A DNA stretch of 15,074 bases, taken from the NCBI GenBank assembly GCA_028565635.1, contig JAOXYB010058501.1, positions 4,154 through 19,227 of the forward strand, in the 5' to 3' direction. Origin of the DNA: Phoronis ovalis. Its lineage: Eukaryota; Phoronida; Phoronidae. Of the stretch, positions 10,238 to 15,074 are shown in pieces (positions within the stretch are counted from its first letter, which is position 1; every line of letters starts with the position of its first letter). The position numbers were made by a program, and so were the translations under genes. The notes under the pieces were generated by a model. It did no database searches, was not told the DNA's origin, and worked only from the letters and a program-made list of their open reading frames with translations.

Positions 10238-10566
10238 AACAAAGTTGTTATTTCATATTTTCCTATTTGCATATGCTGATTAACGTTTGACATGTAACCA
10301 ATTTCCAAGTATTAATTAGTTTTGGTTACAGGATAATATTTCACAAATAGAAAACAAATCTTCAAATTCAATCGCATGGCTGATTGTGCTTTAATATTTT
10401 CGTTTTCAATTGGAAAATAATGTTATGCATATTGTATGCAGCAGAGCTTTACGCGAAATGTTTAATGTCATTCACTAACAGCCAGCTGATTTCTAACTTT
10501 TTTACATACACCAGTTAATTTTAATTAAAATTGAATAGAAATTTGATATCAAATGACAATTAGTCA
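10238..10566. promoter_or_regulatory. Candidate enhancer: cluster of dyad and factor-type motifs
   Basis: About 3.7 kb upstream of FoxC, this stretch is dense in symmetric words. In order: AACAA-AG-TTGTT (10238-10249, paired SOX-type halves), the POU octamer ATTTGCAT (10265-10272) overlapping GCATATGC, TTTTC-AATTG-GAAAA (10403-10417), TGCATA-TTG-TATGCA (10426-10440), the E-box CAGCTG (10483-10488), the perfect 16-bp palindrome AATTTTAATTAAAATT (10517-10532) with a homeodomain TAATTA core, the perfect 14-bp palindrome ATTTGATATCAAAT (10541-10554), and TGAC-AATTA-GTCA (10554-10566). Such mixes of homeodomain, POU, SOX and E-box words are typical of developmental enhancers. AT-rich DNA makes some palindromes likely by chance, so this is inference only. 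Confidence 0.3.
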
Positions 10567-10764
10567 GCAATCGTCTTTTTGTGTACTTTCCTTTTCCCGT
10601 AACAGGTGTCAGTTACTTTGTCATTCTAATTACCTAGGTGGAGATGGGATTATGATATTACCACTACATAAACATACGTTACAATAACAAAAGTCTATAT
10701 GGGGAAAATAATCTAATTACATGGTAAAAAGTTGTTTATGACATTAAATAAACCCATTGATACG

Positions 10765-10925
10765 ATTCGCGCCAACTATAGTTAGTACTATTGTGCTATT
10801 GTTGTAAGATATGTAACACGTTTTTACAAAAAAATCGGAGAAAAGGGTCGTTTACGCAATGTGCATTTTCAATTTTAAACTTCTGTACGCACTAGTACTA
10901 TAAACCATAAATACTATTCGCGCCA
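10765..10925. repeat. Mirrored pair of two short motifs (A-B ... B-A)
   Basis: The 10-mer ATTCGCGCCA occurs at 10765-10774 and again, same orientation, at 10916-10925. The 9-mer TAGTACTAT, whose first eight bases are a perfect palindrome, occurs at 10783-10791 and 10893-10901. The order is A-B at the left and B-A at the right, enclosing about 100 bases. The 10-mer contains TTCGCGCC, which reads GGCGCGAA on the other strand and fits an E2F-type site. Words this rich in CpG are scarce in the window, so an exact recurrence within 151 bases stands out. It could be a paired regulatory element or the remains of a duplicated segment; the sequence between the motifs shows no obvious similarity. Confidence 0.4.
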
Positions 10926-10930
10926 GTTTA

Positions 10931-13619
10931 AGCCGACTTAAAATTCTGCTTATAAAAAAATTAGCCAGTATTTTATCATAATCGTATACAAATTCGCTTT
11001 CATATCAGTATGTGTTTGTATACATATATGCTGCTGGCTGGTGTCAACATTGATGGCACGTCTTCTTATTAACGCAAACTTGTCCTATTAGTAATAATTT
11101 ATGGCAGATGAGTTTCCCAGGGTATTCACAAATCACTAAAACAAAGGAAGGAGTCTAATTTAATTAGGCCTCTAATAACATCGAGTTTCGGAGGATACAC
11201 ACGACCTCAACGGCCTCGTGTAGACCAGACACCTATCTTATGATGTTGGTTTTTATATTTCGACAGTTTTTTGCCAATTTAGTATGGGCACCAGCAAGTC
11301 CTGAACAGTGTTGTAACAGTGTGTTATAACTTAGTGAGTAGTCTGCTCAGAATAACTCGCCACTTTATAAAAATAATTTTATTTTCAAATATAACGGAAA
11401 TTTGTTGCAACCGGCAAAATGTTATGCTCTGATTATACTTCACGGAGTGTAAACCAAACCAGCAGACGGAGGAAAACATTGTGATAACAAAATTTTAATC
11501 TGATGTGATCCAGGTTTTTTAATATTATAATATGTAGACTTTGTGAAGATTTTAACTGTGAATATGTGAATAACTGGCAGAATATGTAAACAATGAAAAT
11601 CGAATATCAGAACTTATTGCCTGCAGTATTTAGTTGGAATATTCCTGCTTCCCCGGTCAGATTTTTCTTTTTATTACCTGAAAACATCATTTTCTAAGCG
11701 GGTTTCTATGAATCAAGTACATCACTGTTTTTTTTCTTTGTTGGATGCAGAGCGTGGGGAAAAGCAAACTGATGTCAAACTATTTATTCGCACAACTTTT
11801 TCGGAAATAAATGCGATGTTACTGAGGGTTGTTGCAAACCTATTAGTTCTGTACTTGGTCATTTTGTGCTTAAAAAAACCCAAAACTATACATTTTTAAT
11901 ATTTGATAGAATGTTCATTGAAAAATAGCGTTGAAAATTCATTTAGGGGCCACGTAAATAACATAGAGGTCAATAGCAGCCCACGATTTTGTAAAACGCT
12001 ATCTAGCATTGTAAATGTCATTACATTATTGATCGGCTTGTCTTACATATAAAAAAACTAATTGTTAGATCAGTAAGCGACCCCCTGAACCACATTAGTA
12101 CATGGTTATTACCATCAGTGTATCGTCTACAAGATAGAGATCCTGACCTTACAAATAAGCAAGGTCTCGAAAGCTTATTTTTAGAGTCTGGGTAATAAAA
12201 TACTTAAGTATCGACATCTTAACTAACGAGCTGTTCATGACAAAAAAATAGAGCAGAGGTATTGCAAAAACCGTGACAAATTGAAGCGATAATCCGTTTG
12301 TACTTTTTTTATGTAGCAAAGTTTTTTGTGACACACTTTTCGTTAATTGTTTAAATCTCAGCCAGGTATTAATAACAACATTTATAATGGGACAACACAA
12401 TTCTCATTTTTCTCTTCCAGGAACACTCCCCTAAACAAGCGATCTAACAATTTGCATTATGGGTTAAATTTAATTTCTCAGTATAGATTTCATCCATTGG
12501 ATCGCATTTAACATAATGAAGCAATTACCAGAAACGTCATGTACTTGTTTTTGTTTCCACCAAGAATTATTTACTAATTTATTTTGGCACTTCTGTATGT
12601 CAATGTGTATGCTAAATATATCCTAGACTGGGCTTGGCCTGTAAAATAACGTTTGTACTATCACTGTACATTCTTTTAAATTGATGTTTTTCCACTCAAA
12701 TTGCTTAATCATATTTGTAAATTATATTTAGTCATATTAAAATGCTGATAGTTGATACATGAACATGTTTTTCCCTGTTTATTTCATACTGATACATACT
12801 TACAGCGCTTCCATCTTTCTAGCTGTTTATAATTCAATTTGAACATGATCATGTGCAATGTTTTCGCCATAGTGAGTATTAAACTTGTAAGCTAACAACT
12901 GTTTAAATTACTCAGAAAAAATCGCCGCAGGAAATCAATCAAAGAATTCCACTGTTTAAAACTCTCAGTGTAAATTGGCAAGATAAGTGTGGAATCTACT
13001 GTAACACAATATGAACAAAATGCCAAAAGTTTCTACAACTCTAAATGTTCTGATGCCAATTTTTATCACGTTTTTCTCAGTTTGGTTTTAGAGCGCACAG
13101 CGGTAAAAAAGCTACCCCAGTGTCGTGTACTTGGATCATGTTACAAGGTCGAGCACCTGCGTTGCCTGTTGCGGCGAAGAACGGAATCACCGAAAATCTT
13201 GGATTATTGAGCCAGACGAAATAAATGAAAGAACAGAAAAAATGAAATCAGAGAAACTGATATTACACATGCGAATGTCTATCGCGAAAAAGAAAAACAA
13301 TGTGTTTTCAAGCAGGCAAAATAAAATTAATCATCACTTTTTGATTCACGGATTTAATTGATTGATTTTTGTTTTACCGTATTAATGAGACTATAATTCA
13401 GCTGAAATAAAATATATTTTATATCCCTCCATATACTCGAAAGAAAGAAAAGTTTATAATATAAATTATTTTTTACGTTTTCGATTTTAATCAGGAAGTC
13501 AATACTCACGGTAGATCCACCTACCACATTGTGAACACATTGTTTTTACATTAGCGTGTTAATGAACGTCGTTTAGGCTAAATTTCTGCTGCTTTCTTAT
13601 GTAAAACTATTTCACGTTG
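10931..13619. other. AT-rich non-coding stretch, no supported gene
   Basis: No protein family is recognisable in any short frame here. A locally GC-richer patch at about 13085-13220 could look exon-like, but its overlapping frames resemble nothing I know. A factor-site group lies at 11140-11166: SOX-type AACAAAGG (11140-11147), followed by an ETS-type GGAAG core and by TAATTTAATTA (11156-11166), a textbook P3 site for paired-class homeodomains. ACACGA/TCGTGT at 11199-11221 forms a weak hairpin. A forkhead-type GTAAACAA sits at 11586-11593. A possible pseudoknot at 12145-12180 is listed separately. I see nothing else of note. Confidence 0.5.
12145..12180 (+). other. Possible H-type RNA pseudoknot sequence
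   Basis: Two inverted repeats interlock. GACCTT (12145-12150) pairs with AAGGTC (12161-12166), and AAATAAGC (12153-12160) pairs with GCTTATTT (12173-12180). The arms cross, giving a classical H-type layout: a 6-bp stem, a 2-base first loop, an 8-bp second stem that stacks directly on the first with no linker, and a 6-base third loop. The geometry is feasible for RNA. There is no gene nearby to give it a role, and an arrangement like this could arise by chance about once in several such windows by my rough estimate. It is recorded as a structure, not as a functional RNA. Confidence 0.2.
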
Positions 13620-13805
13620 TCTGAAAATCTCGGTCAAACCTGTTCAGCATTTTTGTACAGGGTGCCAATAAAATATGTCAGTGTGGTTAAAGTGTATATC
13701 TCTATATTCTGAAAATCTCGGTCAAACGGTAAAATTGTATTTAACATATTTGTACAGGGTGCCACTATAAAATATGTCATTGCGTTTATAATCTATTCTT
13801 TCCAG
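13620..13805. repeat. Two-unit degenerate tandem repeat, about 90-97 bp per unit
   Basis: Two successive units share the blocks CTGAAAATCTCGGTCAAAC (13621-13639 and 13709-13727), then TTGTACAGGGTGCCA (13653-13667 and 13750-13764), then AAAATATGTCA, in the same order. The sequence between the blocks has drifted, with small insertions, so the offset grows from 88 to 97 bases. After the last block both units continue with loosely similar sequence; the second fades out near 13805. A fragment of the first block, TGAAAATCTCGGT, is also found alone at 2427-2439. This could be a decayed minisatellite or the remains of a dispersed repeat family. No terminal repeats or coding remnants of a transposon are visible. 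Confidence 0.75.
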
Positions 13806-15002
13806 AGTTCGGTATGGTGCAAAAAAACTATTAGCAAGAAATACACTTTTACAAATTCCGCTATTTTAATTTACAGAAGCATAGGCTTTTAATGTAACAC
13901 TTTTTTTATCGTAATTTATATATAACAAAGTAGAAAGTAAAAATGAAAAAATTTACACATTTCATGATATCTTATTTTCAGTTACATCTTTTTTCGCTGT
14001 CAGGACTCATGCAGAGAGTTACGCTGTTCTGTGCGTCTCTGATTTTTATCATCACTGATAATTTGTCAGAAAGAAATATCTGGAAATTGACACCATATGC
14101 AGCTGCTGTGTTGATCATCATTACAAAAGTTTCAACTCGTTCTTGCACTGTTCATAAAATAGCAGCAGGATTTTGAAAGAGCCAAACAACGACATACCCA
14201 TTAAAGACGCATATTTAAAATTCCAATTGTTTTTGCTTTCGGTCGGTGGTCTTAGTTAAAGCTTGTTGAATTTCGTTGTCGTCACATGATTGACAGAGCA
14301 GATCGACAGGTACTCGATCTTTTTACGCTCTCCACAAGACTTCTTCACTGAGCCCCTTATTATAATAACAATAGTACGTCATATTTCGCTTGTAGTATGC
14401 CTTGTTCTCCCCACTTATTTTCTAAAATAAAAAAGTGACGCTAACTAGAAAGAGTCTGTATCTTATATTGTGCTCACATTTCGTGTTCATGTAGAAGATA
14501 TTTCTAACAAACACCGTAATCACTAATCTGTATTTTCTAAAATCAAAATTTCCAGTTTTTTAACCGCAAATAAGACTCGGTTTAATTCCGGTAAAGCAAA
14601 AAGTTGAAACAAAATGACGTAATATAATGTAGGGGTCAGAAATAACTCTAAAATTATGACATAGTTAACCTAGAATGGTAATGATGATGACAAATTGCTA
14701 ACATACATACATCCTAAATAGCTCATAACAGTTCAACACAAGTGCAGATGTTAAGCTGCATCCTTGTTCAGCTACACGCGATCGCCCTCTATTAGCTTGA
14801 ACAATTGCCTTGTGTGATACCTGTACTTTACGATATAGTCAACAATGCAAAAATAAATACACAAACAAATTAATAAACTGATGAACAATTCAAGATAATG
14901 TAAAACGTGTTTTTTAATATTTTTAAATTGGTTTGTGAAATAAAATCTATTATTTGCTCAAACGAAATGTATAATTGTGTTACGCAGCAGATAATATCCG
15001 TC
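13806..15002. other. AT-rich non-coding stretch, no supported gene
   Basis: The longest open frame (13943-14176, plus) gives a 77-residue hydrophobic peptide with no recognisable family and is best read as chance. A bulged hairpin lies at 14295-14331: AGATCGA (14300-14306) pairs with TCGATCT (14314-14320) around the loop CAGGTAC, and the flanking AGAGC (14295-14299) pairs with GCTCT (14327-14331) across a 6-base bulge. I see no other structure here. Confidence 0.5.
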
Positions 15003-15074
15003 GGTATATAATTATACACCAGTAGGTATATACACCAGTAGGTATATACACCAGTAGGTATATACACCAGTAGG
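15003..15074. repeat. 16-bp minisatellite, cut by the right edge
   Basis: The unit GGTATATACACCAGTA repeats head to tail, with the core ACACCAGTAGG starting at 15016, 15032, 15048 and 15064, exactly 16 bases apart. The later units are identical as far as they run. A degenerate first unit, with an inserted TAAT, starts at 15003. The array continues past the end of the window, so its copy number is unknown. Identity between units suggests recent expansion. Because 16 is not a multiple of three, the open frame it produces on the minus strand is incidental. Confidence 0.95.

Noticed and set aside
13085-13361. GC-richer patch with overlapping plus-strand frames
   Set aside because: It looked exon-like, but no frame resembles a known protein and no convincing splice sites were identified. 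It could be an old repeat fragment.
13943-14176. 77-codon hydrophobic plus-strand frame
   Set aside because: Hydrophobicity follows from T-rich codons; no family or start context supports it.

Overview
This is a window of animal (metazoan) nuclear DNA. It is strongly AT-rich and holds one recognisable gene, a forkhead transcription factor of the FoxC class. FoxC is encoded on the minus strand as a single uninterrupted reading frame of 415 residues (6567 down to 5320). The forkhead domain is almost unchanged from vertebrate FOXC1/FOXC2, as recalled from memory. Several small C-terminal motifs typical of FoxC are also present, so the assignment to class is firm. The low GC content, the short protein without the alanine and glycine runs of vertebrate FOXC1, and the empty flanks fit an invertebrate. 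A lophotrochozoan, perhaps a mollusc, is my best guess, but one gene cannot prove that.

Layout. Positions 1 to about 4200 are AT-rich sequence with no gene I can support. Positions 4201 to 5319 are the 3' flank of FoxC and probably hold its 3' untranslated region. FoxC occupies 5320 to 6567. Its 5' leader and a compact block of promoter-type motifs lie at about 6590 to 6785. That block has a GC box, a CRE-like site, a CCAAT box between two GATA sites, and a TATAAAG box that points away from FoxC. From 6786 to the end (about 8.3 kb) I see no coding gene. This stretch does hold several ordered non-coding signals: a 62-nt imperfect hairpin (7618-7679), a cluster of dyad motifs (10238-10566), a mirrored pair of E2F-like and palindromic motifs (10765-10925), a SOX/homeodomain site group (11140-11166), a possible pseudoknot (12145-12180), a two-unit degenerate tandem repeat (13620-13805), and a 16-bp minisatellite running off the right edge (15003-15074).

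Reading as a whole. A single intronless developmental regulator sits between long gene-free flanks, as is usual for genes controlled by many distant enhancers. The non-coding findings are candidate regulatory or structural elements read by eye, and most need comparison with a related genome. I found no evidence of a new multi-gene system, CRISPR array, tRNA, rRNA, or intact mobile element.
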